Of a stretch of 64,000 nucleotides of DNA, positions 1-12,007 are shown one piece after another (the stretch's first letter is position 1; each line of letters begins with the position of its first letter). A program made the translations under genes and the position numbers. Source of the DNA: Mytilus trossulus. Lineage: Eukaryota; Mollusca; Bivalvia; Mytilida; Mytilidae. The stretch is from positions 32,418,886 to 32,482,885 of the forward strand of contig NC_086374.1 in NCBI RefSeq assembly GCF_036588685.1, in the 5' to 3' direction. A model generated the notes under the pieces. The model had not been told where the DNA came from. It made no database searches and worked only from the letters and a program-made list of their open reading frames with translations.

Positions 1-823
1 ACCTATACTTACTTTATACATATTGAAACTTTATGGATTCAAATTTGACATTACACAAGAAATCATTAGTATGCCAGCTTGACACTTTTTTAGCAGGCAA
101 ATAAACTATAAGGTATTTTTTTTTAACTCTCAGTAGTTTTCTTTTAATTCTCCATCACTGGAATAACAAAAAAAGGTAAAGACAATAATATACCCTGCAC
201 ATCAGTTCTGAAAAAATCGAGCTCTTTTAAAACTGTGATAACAATATGAAAAGATAGATTCAAGAAAAACTAGACAAAAAAATACCACATGAAAGACTGC
301 TTTCAGTTATCAAATGCTTGTCACTAATTATTTAGAAATAATATGATCCCAATAAAAAGCAAGAGGTAAATACAATATTGCTGATATGACCATGAAACAC
401 CCTTAAATGATTTGGATTTAAGTATAAGAGAAAAAGAGCTATAAGAGAGAAAATCTGTGCTTTTTTGTGCAGTCAAATTGCATTGACAGTTTTTCTCCTT
501 GTTTGTGGTATTGATAATATAAAGTTTTATTTTGGAATCAATAAAGAATACAGGTTTCCAGATTTTATTTCTACTCCACTCAAATTGAAACTAGATAAAA
601 TGCTTCAATAGACCTTACATTGTAAATGATTCTAATTCTTTATTTAGATTTTTTCCATATATTTTCATGGCATCTATATATATCTTTTACAAGTACAACG
701 CAATCATAGGTTGGAACGTAGTTTTCAATTTAGACTCGTTAATATCTTTTACAAGCACTATATATTGATTCTACAAGTACAAGTACCAGTACATGTATCT
801 CATTGTTTTCACTTTTTTTTCAG
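1..823. other. Intron-like AT-rich sequence, no gene seen
   Basis: I see no coding segment here. It ends in a polypyrimidine run and CAG just before position 824, so at least its right part is probably the last intron of the gene whose terminal exon follows. Confidence 0.5.
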
Positions 824-938
824 ACAAGGAGTATATAGATACAAGAAAGGTACAACTGCCGTATTGAAAACAACTCAGAAGAAACTGGATTTTGATGTTG
901 TTAGAACAACTGTACGAGCTGAACCAATGGAAACATAA
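824..938 (+). CDS. Terminal coding exon of an unrecognised gene (partial)
   Basis: A T-rich tract ending in CAG (821-823) is followed by an open frame to a TAA at 936-938. The first base completes a split codon (phase 2). About 37 residues are encoded, basic and rich in Thr/Lys/Val, beginning around [10 protein letters not shown] and ending RAEPMET. Codon use and the clean acceptor look like a true exon. A poly(A) signal lies 72 bp downstream. All earlier exons lie left of the window. I do not recognise the family from this short C-terminus. The apparent reading frame upstream of 824, back to 711, is intronic read-through. Confidence 0.6.
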
Positions 939-1009
939 TAACATTTCTGTCAATTTATTATTATAAAGTGCTGTTATCATCTTAGGAATTGAACATTTAT
1001 ATTGTGATG

Positions 1010-1015
1010 AATAAA
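1010..1015 (+). promoter_or_regulatory. Polyadenylation signal AATAAA
   Basis: A canonical AATAAA sits 72 bp after the stop codon at 938, in an A/T-rich 3' UTR-like stretch. It is the expected position for the end of the transcript whose last exon is 824-938. Confidence 0.55.
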
Positions 1016-1218
1016 AATACAATTCATTTCATTTAAAACTATGTTTTGATATTGATATGTTTTCTTTTCAATATATGTCTTTTACTTTTACCATAAACCA
1101 CACAATTTTCTTGCAAATAGTCTGTTTAAGCTTTGATATGGTCAGGGGAATGCAATCTAATTGACAAATACATGTACTGAAGATCTGCATGTGGACAGAT
1201 CTTTTTGTTATATTTATT

Positions 1219-4200
1219 TTAAAAGATAGGTAAAAGATACCAAAGAGACAAAGTAAAAAAATAACCTAAAAAGTGTTTGAAAAAAGAAAAAAAAAAGCAG
1301 ACAAAAAACAGTACACAAAACACAACATAGAAAACTAAAGAATGAGTAACACGAACCCCAACAACATTTTTGAGATTGATCTCCGATGCTCCAGAAGGGT
1401 AACCAGATCCTGCTCCACATATAGCACCATTGTGTTGCTCATGGCAGTACAAACCTGGTGATTAGTTTAATCTCCAATGCTCTAGAAGGTTAACCAGATC
1501 CTGCTCCACATACAGCACCATTGTGTTGCTCATGCCAGTACAAACCTGGTGATTAGTTTAATCTCCGATGCTCTAGAAGGTTAACCAGATCCTGCTCCAC
1601 ATACAGCACCATTGTGTTGCTCATGCCAGTACAAACCTGGTGATTAGTTTAATCTCCGATGCTCTAGAAGGTTAACCAGATCCTGCTCCACATACAGCAC
1701 CATTGTGTTGCTCATGCCAGTACAAACCTGGTGATTAGTTTAATCTCCGATGCTCTAGAAGGTTAACCAGATCCTGCTCCACATACAGCACCATTGTGTT
1801 GCTCATGCCAGTACAAACCTGGTGATTAGTTTAATCTCCGATGCTCTAGAAGGTTAACCAGATCCTGCTCCACATACAGCACCATTGTGTTGCTCATGCC
1901 AGTACAAACCTGGTGATTAGTTTAATCTCCGATGCTCTAGAAGGGTAACCAGATCCTGCTCCACATACAGCACCATTGTGTTGCTCATGCCAGTACAAAC
2001 CTGGTGATTAGTTTAATCTCCGATGCTCTAGAAGGTTAACCAGATCCTGCTCCACATACAGCACCATTGTGTTGCTCATGCCAGTACAAACCTGGTGATT
2101 AGTTTAATCTCCGATGCTCTAGAAGGTTAACCAGATCCTGCTCCACATACAGCACCATTGTGTTGCTCATGCCAGTACAAACCTGGTGATTAGTTTAATC
2201 TCCGATGCTCTAGAAGGTTAACCAGATCCTGCTCCACATACAGCACCATTGTGTTGCTCATGGCAGTACAAACCTGGTGATTAGTTTAATCTCCGATGCT
2301 CTAGAAGGTTAACCAGATCCTGCTCCACATATAGCACCATTGTGTTGCTCATGCCAGTACAAACCTGGTGATTAGTTTAATCTCCGATGCTCTAGAAGGG
2401 TAACCAGATCCTGCTCCACATATAGCACCATTGTGTTGCTCATGCCAGTACAAACCTGGTGATTAGTTTAATCTCCGATGCTCTAGAAGGTTAACCAGAT
2501 CCTGCTCCACATACAGCACCATTGTGTTGCTCATGCCAGTACAAACCTGGTGATTAGTTTAATCTCCGATGCTCTAGAAGGTTAACCATATCCTGCTCCA
2601 CATACAGCACCATTGTGTTGCTCATGCCAGTACAAACCTGGTGATTAGTTTAATCTCCAATGCTCTAGAAGGTTAACCAGATCCTGCTCCACATACAGCA
2701 CCATTGTGTTGCTCATGCCAGTACAAACCTGGTGATTAGTTTAATCTCCGATGCTCTAGAAGGGTAACCAGATCCTGCTCCACATATAGCACCATTGTGT
2801 TGCTCGTGGCAGTACAAACCTGGTGATTAGTTTAATCTCCGATGCTCTAGAAGGTTAACCAGATCCTGCTCCACATATAGCACCATTGTGTTGCTCATGG
2901 CAGTACAAACCTGGTGATTAGTTTAATCTCCGATGCTCTAGAAGGTTAACCAGATCCTGCTCCACATACAGCACCATTGTGTTGCTCATGCCAGTACAAA
3001 CCTGGTGATTAGTTTAATCTCCGATGCTCTAGAAGGGTAACCAGATCCTGCTCCACATACAGCACCATTGTGTTGCTCATGCCAGTACAAACCTGGTGAT
3101 TAGTTTAATCTCCGATGCTCTAGAAGGTTAACCAGATCCTGCTCCACATACAGCACCATTGTGTTGCTCATGCCAGTACAAACCTGGTGATTAGTTTAAT
3201 CTCCGATGCTCTAGAAGGTTAACCAGATCCTGCTCCACATATAGCACCATTGTGTTGCTCATGCCAGTACAAACCTGGTGATTAGTTTAATCTCCGATGC
3301 TCTAGAAGCTTAACCAGATCCTGCTCCACATATAGCACCATTGTGTTGCTCATGCCAGTACAAACCTGGTGATTAGTTTAATCTCCGATGCTCTAGAAGG
3401 TTAACCAGATCCTGCTCCACATACAGCACCATTGTGTTGCTCATGCCAGTACAAACCTGGTGATTAGTTTAATCTCCGATGCTCTAGAAGGTTAACCAGA
3501 TCCTGCTCCACATACAGCACCATTGTGTTGCTCATGCCAGTACAAACCTGGTGATTAGTTTAATCTCCGATGCTCTAGAAGGTTAACCAGATCCTGCTCC
3601 ACATATAGCACCATTGTGTTGCTCATGCCAGTACAAACCTGGTGATTAGTTTAATCTCCGATGCTCTAGAAGGGTAACCAGATCCTGCTCCACATACAGC
3701 ACCATTGTGTTGCTCATGCCAGTACAAACCTGGTGATTAGTTTAATCTCCGATGCTCTAGAAGGTTAACCAGATCCTGCTCCACATACAGCACCATTGTG
3801 TTGCTCATGCCAGTACAAACCTGGTGATTAGTTTAATCTCCAATGTTCTAGAAGGGTAACCAGATCCTGCTCCACATACAGCACCATTGTGTTGCTCATG
3901 CCAGTACAAACCTGGTGATTAGTTTAATCTCCGATGCTCTAGAAGGTTAACCAGATCCTGCTCCACATATAGCACCATTGTGTTGCTCATGCCAGTACAA
4001 ACCTGGTGATTAGTTTAATCTCCGATGCTCTAGAAGGTTAACCAGATCCTGCTCCACATATAGCACCATTGTGTTGCTCATGCCAGTACAAACCTGGTGA
4101 TTAGTTTAATCTCCGATGCTCTAGAAGGTTAACCAGATCCTGCTCCACATATAGCACCATTGTGTTGCTCATGCCAGTACAAACCTGGTGATTAGTTTAA

Positions 4201-4612
4201 TCTCCGATGCTCTAGAAGGGTAACCAGATCCTGCTCCACATATAGCACCATTGTGTTGCTCATGCCAGTACAAACCTGGTGATTAGTTTAATCTCCGATG
4301 CTCTAGAAGGTTAACCAGATCCTGCTCCACATACAGCACCATTGTGTTGCTCATGCCAGTACAAACCTGGTGATTAGTTTAATTCAGTTGGTCATATTCT
4401 AGAAAAAGGGGACATAATTGAAGTAACAACTTTTACAACATTTCTGTCATTATCTGTGAAACAGATATTCCATGAGGGTCAACGAACTTGTGATGGCATC
4501 AGTAAAAGTTCTCAAGAATGATTTCAACTTCACCATGTGAACAGCAACCCTCTATCGAGGAAATACAAGCCCTTGAATGTTGCACCATCTAGGAGATATA
4601 TACTCTGTTTAG
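1219..4612 (-). mobile_element. Decayed reverse-transcriptase retroelement, 3' end with internal VNTR
   Basis: Read on the minus strand, 4612-4384 translates in one frame with stop codons. It keeps short peptides (VYIS, SRAC, CHHKFVDPHGISVSQ) that match my memory of the C-terminal end of a mussel RT family carrying a GIPMGTNCAPLLADLFL-type motif, probably Penelope-like. Then come 33 copies of a 91-bp unit (4383-1381). Last is a tail (1380-1219) containing the phrases GGGGTTCGTGTTACTC and TTTGGTATCTTTTACC that I associate with the 3' end of the same family. A second fragment of that terminus lies at 38928-39000. The order RT remnant, array, tail suggests the array grew inside the element. No active-site motif remains. 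The family name is from memory; the co-linearity is visible. Confidence 0.55.
1381..4383. repeat. 91-bp tandem array, 33 complete copies
   Basis: Units start at 1381, 1472, 1563 and every 91 bp to 4293, and the last ends at 4383. Each contains CTCCGATGCTCTAGAAGG and, later, AACCTGGTGATTAGTTTAAT. Copies differ almost only at four positions: G/A in CTCC(G/A)ATG, T/G in AAGG(T/G)TAAC, C/T in CATA(C/T)AGC and C/G in CATG(C/G)CAG. The first copy is the most divergent (CCAGAAGG). No indels are seen. No clear higher-order period appears, although copies 11-13 and 31-33 share the same variant order. Such uniformity indicates recent amplification or ongoing homogenisation. Confidence 0.97.
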
Positions 4613-5257
4613 GAGTTGTTTATGTTACCTTGAAGTTTATTTATTATAGATATGATCATTTGATGAATTGTCCTGGTAAGGACAGCAACTTTTCATCAAT
4701 TTCCTGACAAAACCTTAACCCATAAGGAATAAGCTTCACAATGCCCCATCTATTTTAGGGTTGAAGGTCAAAGCCGTAGTAACTATATAGATGAGACTAA
4801 AATTTGGGCAAAGTTTTGTTTTTTGATGTTATCTTTTGAATCATAAATGTCAAAATTTTACCATGTTTTTTTGCGACTGTCCCATGTTGTTTGGATTACC
4901 CTAATTGATTTTGGGGTCACAAAATCAGAAGTTGGTGCCGTAGCAGCTATTATTTACTGACAGGGTTTCAGTGTATATTTTTTTACCCTATGGTAAACTT
5001 TTACTAAACTTTATTTAATATAAGGGAGAGTAAATACCAAAGAAAAAAAGCATTCATCATCTGATTTTTATATCAATGGGTAAAAAGCTTGAGCACACAT
5101 GCTGAAATGTACATTGATTTTATATTGAATGTCTTAAGGAAAAAGATACACCTTACAATCATTCAACAAACCAAATATAGTAGAGCCACTGCTATTAAGT
5201 ATTTAAAAAGACCAAAACACAAAAATGGTACATTTACCAATTCAATGAACCATAAAA
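4613..5257. other. Intergenic, no gene seen
   Basis: No frame of useful length or splice-bounded exon is visible. The phrasing around 4670-4790 (with GGGTTGAAGGTCAAAG) looks like decayed dispersed repeat, but I cannot define its ends. Confidence 0.4.
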
Positions 5258-6450
5258 ACTAGAGGCTCTAAAGAGCCTGTGTCGCTCACCTTGGTCTATG
5301 TGAATATTAAACAAAGGACACAGATGGATTCATGACAAAATTGTGTTTTGGTGATGGTGATGTGTTTGTACATCTTAATTTACTGAGCATTCTTGCTGCT
5401 TACAATAATCTCTATCTATGATTAACTTGGCCCAGTAGTTTCTGAGGAGAAGATTTTTGTAGAAGATTACTAAGATTTACGAAAAAATGGTTAAAAATTG
5501 ACTATAAAGGGCAATAACTCCTAAAGGGGTCAACTGACCATTTCGGTCATACTGACTTTTTTTGTTAATCTTACTTTGATGAACATTATTGCTATTTACA
5601 GTTTATCTCTATCTATAATAATATTCAAGATAATAACCAAAAACAGCAAAATTTCCCTTAAAACTACCAATTCAGGGGCAACAACCCAACTACAGGTTGT
5701 CCGATTCAACTGAAAATTTCAGGGCAGATAGAAATTGACCTGATAATCAATTTTACTTCATGTCAGATTTGCTCTAAATGCTTTGGTTTTTGAGTTATAA
5801 GCCAAAAACTGCATTTTACCCCTATGTTCTATTTTAAGCTGTGGCGGCAATCTTGGTTGGTTGGCTGTGTCATGCCACACATTTTTAGCTCACCTGGCCC
5901 GAGGGCTAAGTGAGCTTTTCTCATCACTTTGCGTCCGGCGTTAACTTTTACAAAAATCTTCTATGAAACTAATGGGCCAAATTAAACCAAACTTGGCCAC
6001 AATCATCATTGGGGTATCTAGTTTTAAAATTTTGTTCGGTCAACCAACCAAGATGGCTGCCATGGCTAAAAATAGAACATAGGGTAAAATGCAGTTTTTG
6101 GCTTATAACTCAAAAACCATAGCATTTAGAGCAATTCTGACTTGGGTAAAATTGTTTATCAGGTCAAGATCTATCTGCCCTGAAAATTTCAGATGAATCG
6201 AACAACCTGTTGTTTGGTTGCTGCCCCTTAATTTGTAATTTTAAGAAAATTTTGCTGTTTTTCGGACACGGGTCATCGGACACATTTTTTAAAGTAGATA
6301 TCCCAATGATGATTGTGGCCAAGTTTGGTTAAATTTGGCCCAGTAGTTTCAGAGGAGAAGATTTTTGTAAAAGTTAACGACGACGGATGACGATGACGGA
6401 CTCGAAGTGATGGGAAAAGCTCATTTGGCCCTTTGGGCCAGGTGAGCTAA
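5258..6450. mobile_element. Fold-back (long inverted repeat) element
   Basis: The right unit, 5885-6450, starts TTAGCTCACCTGGCCC and ends GGGCCAGGTGAGCTAA. Its inverted ends extend about 140 bp inward: the CAAACTTGGCCACAATCATC block near 5990 reappears inverted near 6310. A second, larger symmetry pairs about 5690-5880 with about 6030-6240: the phrase TTTTTGAGTTATAAGCC at 5788 recurs inverted at about 6100. The left portion from 5258 (AGAGGCTCTAAAGAGCC, itself a short palindrome) shares the AGGAGAAGATTTTTGTA block with the right arm. No protein is encoded. It is probably a non-autonomous DNA element or two nested related copies. Confidence 0.7.
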
Positions 6451-9400
6451 TGAAGTCCTGGTCAATCAAAACCTGTAAGACTGACATACAGTGACAATGT
6501 ACCCCTTCCAATCATTCCATACACCACATATAGTTGACCTAATTGTGTAACTTTAACCTTTATCCCTGATCCATGTAATGAGGTCGAGGTCAGGTGAACC
6601 CTGATTGAAGGACATGTATGTGTTGCAGGGAACCCATATACCAAATATTGTTGTCCTATTACTTATAACAAGTGAGAAATTCACATGACAATAATGAGTC
6701 ATCAATCCATGAATATGAGGTATTGGACAGATGAAAACCTAGTAATTTAAGGAACCTGCATACAAGGTATGAAACATCCATGCCTTCTACCTTCTAAAAT
6801 ATAAAGCTTTATACAAACGGTTGACACTGCCATCTTGGATAGTAATATAAACCTATGTCTCTCACATTAATTAGTGGAAGGAAAATTTTAAACCAAGATT
6901 TTTTTATCATACATTCCGTTTGAAAAATTTGATGTACAAAGCAAGTTTTTAAATTGACCCCTTCAGTAATTATTTAAATTAGAATAGTGTCTAAATAGCT
7001 ATAAAAATCATAAATTATATTGTATGCAGGTACTGGTTTATTGACACAATTATATACATGTAAAGTATGTTCCCTATTGGAAATTTGAAAACAAAGCTAT
7101 AAAAAGCTTCTCAAAGTCAACAATTTTTTATATTTCTTTTCAATATGCCTTGATACTGGTTTTAAGTATGTGTTTTATTTGCAGACTGATCACCATATAA
7201 CGTATCCATACTGTACAGGTTAAGCCTAAGGTGCTTTGGCTCTGGATGACTTTTCTTGTGAAAAGATAGTAGATAGAGTAGGCAAATTAACAGCTGAACT
7301 ACTCAAGCAACTTTTACCCTCCCTAATCAAATCCAACTGTACAAATCTAAGCAACAAAGGGTAAACATTCAGTACACAAATAGAATTATGAAGTCTTCAA
7401 ATTAACAACAAGGAGACCAAAACGTGATCCAAAACAATTTAATCTAATGATTTCAGAGAACATTTTACAACAAATTTGCTATAAATGCTTACATGTTCAG
7501 CTTAGGCCAAGTGGGTTAATAGAATAATAACACATTAAAATATTCCTAGTTTTTATTGCTATAATCGTACCCAGTCATATAACCAATCAAATATGTACAT
7601 TATTTTTCACATTTGAACATACATACACAAATTATCAAAAGTAACAATTTAAAAAAGTCAGCAAGAAAACAATTTATGCAAGTGGTAAAAAAATTTGGTT
7701 TATTGTAAACATTGATTTGATCATGAGTACATAAATAATGATGGGTATTGCCTTTTAAGGCCACATACAAATACTTTTATTTCTTACAAAATTTCAGAGT
7801 GTAGATATTGATCTACATGCAAGCATAATACATCTTTTTGTTTGAATACTAATTTAATAAAAGATATTAGATCTAAAATGTGATATAAATACATAGACAT
7901 TAAGCAGTTTTTATTTATTTTATGTAAATAGAAGAAACTAATTAAATATGCACGTGCTATCTCATTATTTGATAAAAAAAATTACAATTAATTTCAAAAA
8001 TCAAATGCAGAGAGATAAAAAACAACAACAAAAAAACAAAAAACAATAGTGTAGTATCTAAATTGTACAATTGAATCATAGTGAAAATGTAATATAAATT
8101 TAAACTTGATGTCTTTGTGTCAACTTGTAAATCTAGACACCAGTATATAGACCTCTATCATCCCACACAAAACTAATACTTGTTTGTACATTAAAACATA
8201 AAGTTTCCCTTTGAAGTTATAAGTAAACTGATCTACATTGACATTTCCAAAGAGGTTATATAAATAAATAGATTTTTTTTTCTCTTGGTCGTTAGAATAA
8301 CATGCATGATTTAGCCAGTATCAATGGTGCTTAGCTGGAAAACACATATAATTTTTCATCTTCAGTTTCCTATGACTAGATAATGTCCATTACCCACAAC
8401 AAAAACGTAGGAAATTTGTTCATTATAAATAAATCTCATTTAACATATAAGTAGATCATTTAGATATTGAGATCATTCAAAATGTCTTAATAATGTTGTG
8501 AAAACTTTATTGAACAGAGTTCTAACTATGAGTGACCTTCAATTCAATATATCTATATCAATAGAGATAGGAGTTACTACAGTTATCATAATGAAATAGT
8601 AATATCTTGAATACTGTGGTGTTCTATTTACACTGGTTATATATAAATAAAAGTTCTTTGCATCTGGTTATGGTCTTGAACATTCAGGGCATTTACAATA
8701 AATAAATTTCAAAATAAATGTTATGTCTGATCCATTTAAATATACATAGTAAAACATGGAAAACACTTTTAAAATAAGGTAACAACCTATAGAGGCATTT
8801 TTTTCTTACAGTTTCACTACAAAAACACCCACACATACTTAAGATTTTGAAGTCTGATGTATGTTTTATGGGAACAGCCCTTAAAAGATTTGGAGTAAAC
8901 TAACAGCACTAAGACGTTGATAAAACAATAGGGTCATTTTTCTCCTTCATTTTTGCATATCATTACCCAGACACCAACTGTGGATGAACGAATAGACAAC
9001 TATCACAATATATCTTCTTCTTCACCACGTAAGTGGTCGAGTTACATGGCTAACACATTGAATGTTCTATTGGACAACAATGCATTTTTACATTCTTTAA
9101 CGAATAAACAAAGTACATAAATAAGGAATAAAAGATATTACCAAAAATATTGTGCAATACAACTCTGACCACATAATAGGGTTCCAACTCCTTCCAAAAA
9201 ATTTACATACAAAAAGTAACAGTGCATGGTCTAAATAGCCCAACTATGTACCAACACAACATTTGGCTAGATTAACCAGTTTTACATGTGCATACCCTTA
9301 TGTCTTTTAAGACCATATTTTGACTGGTTAAACGCAGTATTAATAAACCTGCACAGTGGAGCTATATATATATAGGTTGACAACTAATTATAAATACAAC

Positions 9401-12007
9401 ATGGAAAAAGACCCAGTTTTACTACTACAGAAAGCTAACCAAAGCAGTTGGTTGAAAATAAAAACCATTATCCCAAGTTATACATGTAATAATAATTCAC
9501 ACTTAAAGTAAATAATGATGAACAAAAAAGCATTGTCAATATAAAAAAACTTTTAGTTTATCAACCCATACCCTCATTTTTACTTTACATTCATTACAGA
9601 TATTCCCAAATACATTATTTTCTTGCTAAAAAATAATCAATTTTGAATGTTTGTATCTCAAAAAAGACCTTGAAGAATTCACATTTATTTTTGTTGTAAA
9701 GACATTTTTTTAAACAAGTATAGTTTATCTAGTAGTTATAAATATTTCAAACAGCAAGGGATATTCTGTTTACATGAAATTAAAGTTTAAGTTATTCTAT
9801 ACACATCTTTGAATATAACTATTTGAATCTTGAAAAAAATATAAGTTACTCAGAAAAAATGTGGTAAAAATCTTATAAAGAATGATATTGTTTTTTGACA
9901 AATAAATTAAAGTGTGTGATTCCAACTATCACGATGTCGGAACTTACAGCTGCTTAGAAACATGCAATATAAACTTATGACAGATAAACAGATGCAGCAC
10001 AAAATGAGAGGGTGAAACCAGCAGTATAATTGTGGTGCAAATAATTAAACGTACCGGTTTCCTTTGATTTGGCTGTGAAGTTTTTGAAGTTTTCAAAATA
10101 ATTTGGCAACTAAAATCTGTAGTAAGTCTAGATAAGTGTCACATAGTGTAAACTCCTAAAATTAATACAGCATGTACAGAAAGGTATGGATTTCAATGAT
10201 AAAAATATTTTTTGAATTAATAAATACCCTGAGTTCCTATATAATTATCAATTAACATACAAAAGTGAAAAAGAGACACACATACAAGTATTTTGTAGAC
10301 AGAGATTTGACTAAACACTATGAAGTACATGTAGAACATAACAACATATTTAAAATTGACAGAAAATGGTTACAACTTATCATATTTCTTCATATATATT
10401 TAACCTTACCAGACATGTCTTACATGTAAATCTGTATGTTACAAATGATTTTACATTCAAATATATCTCTTTGTGACAAATGATCAATAATGGTTTGTAA
10501 TGCATGTACATATATACTAAATACATTTGTAAATTGATTCGATGATTAATTTAAATTCAGTAACAATGTTTAAAAAATGTTCCTGAACATAATTCCCTAA
10601 AATAAGATAGCCATTTTAGCAATGACCAATGAAATCATTTGAATAAAATATGACTAGTATAATGAGTGGATTTGCAACTTTTCAAACTGGAATTATGACA
10701 TGTACAAAATTGTATGATAAATGGCATCCCACAATCAACATTTTGATTTTTTTATAGATTTTGAGATCATTCAAAGATTGCTAATGGTTTTTAGGTCTTT
10801 AAGTCATCACAGATATAATGAGAAATTTCCTGTTTCAGAATGTTTACATCTCTAATAATAAATTCAGCTTTTGTCAAACTTGGCCCGACTGCGCCAAACA
10901 TAGAGATGACCACATCAATTGATCTTATTCACTTGAAAAAATGTCTATGTCACATCAGCTTTATTAGTACATTGTATATTCTATTGGTAAAATTTCAAAA
11001 CTGATAGTATATGTGAAATCTTTTATCCAACGCACTTATAGGTTTAAATGTAGTTTCAATTTAGACTTGAAATCTTAATTTATTATCTTATACATGATAT
11101 ATTAATAGTTTACAACCCTTTGCAGACAAAAAGGTGATTTGTTTTTAAGTCAAATGGTCAGAGGTCATGGTTACTACAGCTAAAAGAAGTAAAATTTAAA
11201 ATGAAATGGAAAAACTTTTAGAACCACAGTTCAACCCTTTATCCAATCTTAATAAAGTTAGGATGGAAAGCTTTTCTTTTCAAGACAAAATGTCATCTCC
11301 CATCCAAAAGCCACTGGGTTAACGGTCAAGGACTCTAGATCATATTCAGAAGTTATTAACAAAGATATTATTATATCATACAATCATGAGACATGTACAA
11401 GCAATAATGTTCATACTGCACCAACAAATGGCAAATACTTCCAAATCTAGAAAATAGGAACTAACACATGACTTAAGATATTGAGGACATACTATGATAC
11501 CTTGAAACAGTAGTTAATTATTTCTTCTACAATGTACATGATGTATAATAATATAAATTAACACCTAAAAGATAAGTTACAAAACTGAGACAATTATGTA
11601 TCATAACCAGAACTTCATTGATACACAATATGACATGTATGAATGAATGACAAAAATGAAGAAAAAAATACAATCAATCATGTGACACTTTGGTGGTTTT
11701 TATGAAAAATATATGCAGCATATGCCATATAACATTATTTTATATCTGTGATGTGTCCAAATGTAATAAGGAGTTAGCACATCAAAAAACAAATTTATAA
11801 GTAGAGCAGTTTGTTTTTAATATGATAACCTTCTTAAATGTAACTTAAATGTGTATTAATTTTAACAGAAACATTATTTTCATTTTAAGAATACTGTAAT
11901 TAATGTCTTATGATCATTTGTATCATACATTGTCATACTGGGAAAATGCAATTTTTTATTTTACTATTTATGAACATTTTTTCAATTTATATATAAATAG
12001 TTTAATG
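6451..12007. other. Gene-free AT-rich region; possible long 3' UTR of PLPP6
   Basis: I see no conserved coding segment on either strand. About 6470-6700 contains a GAGGTCGAGGTCAGGTGAACC phrase typical of bivalve dispersed repeats. The remainder is AT-rich, with many TTTATT (minus-strand AATAAA) motifs. The 3' end of the minus-strand PLPP6 transcript must lie somewhere here, but sequence alone does not place it. Confidence 0.4.

Noticed and set aside
1214-1452. Overlapping minus-strand frames of 68-77 codons
   Set aside because: They are the 3' tail and first repeat unit of the retroelement, rich in Phe from poly-A/T; no gene context.
1381-4383. Could the regular 91-bp array be a CRISPR array?
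   Set aside because: Units are near-identical over their whole length, with no unique spacers, and the genome is eukaryotic.
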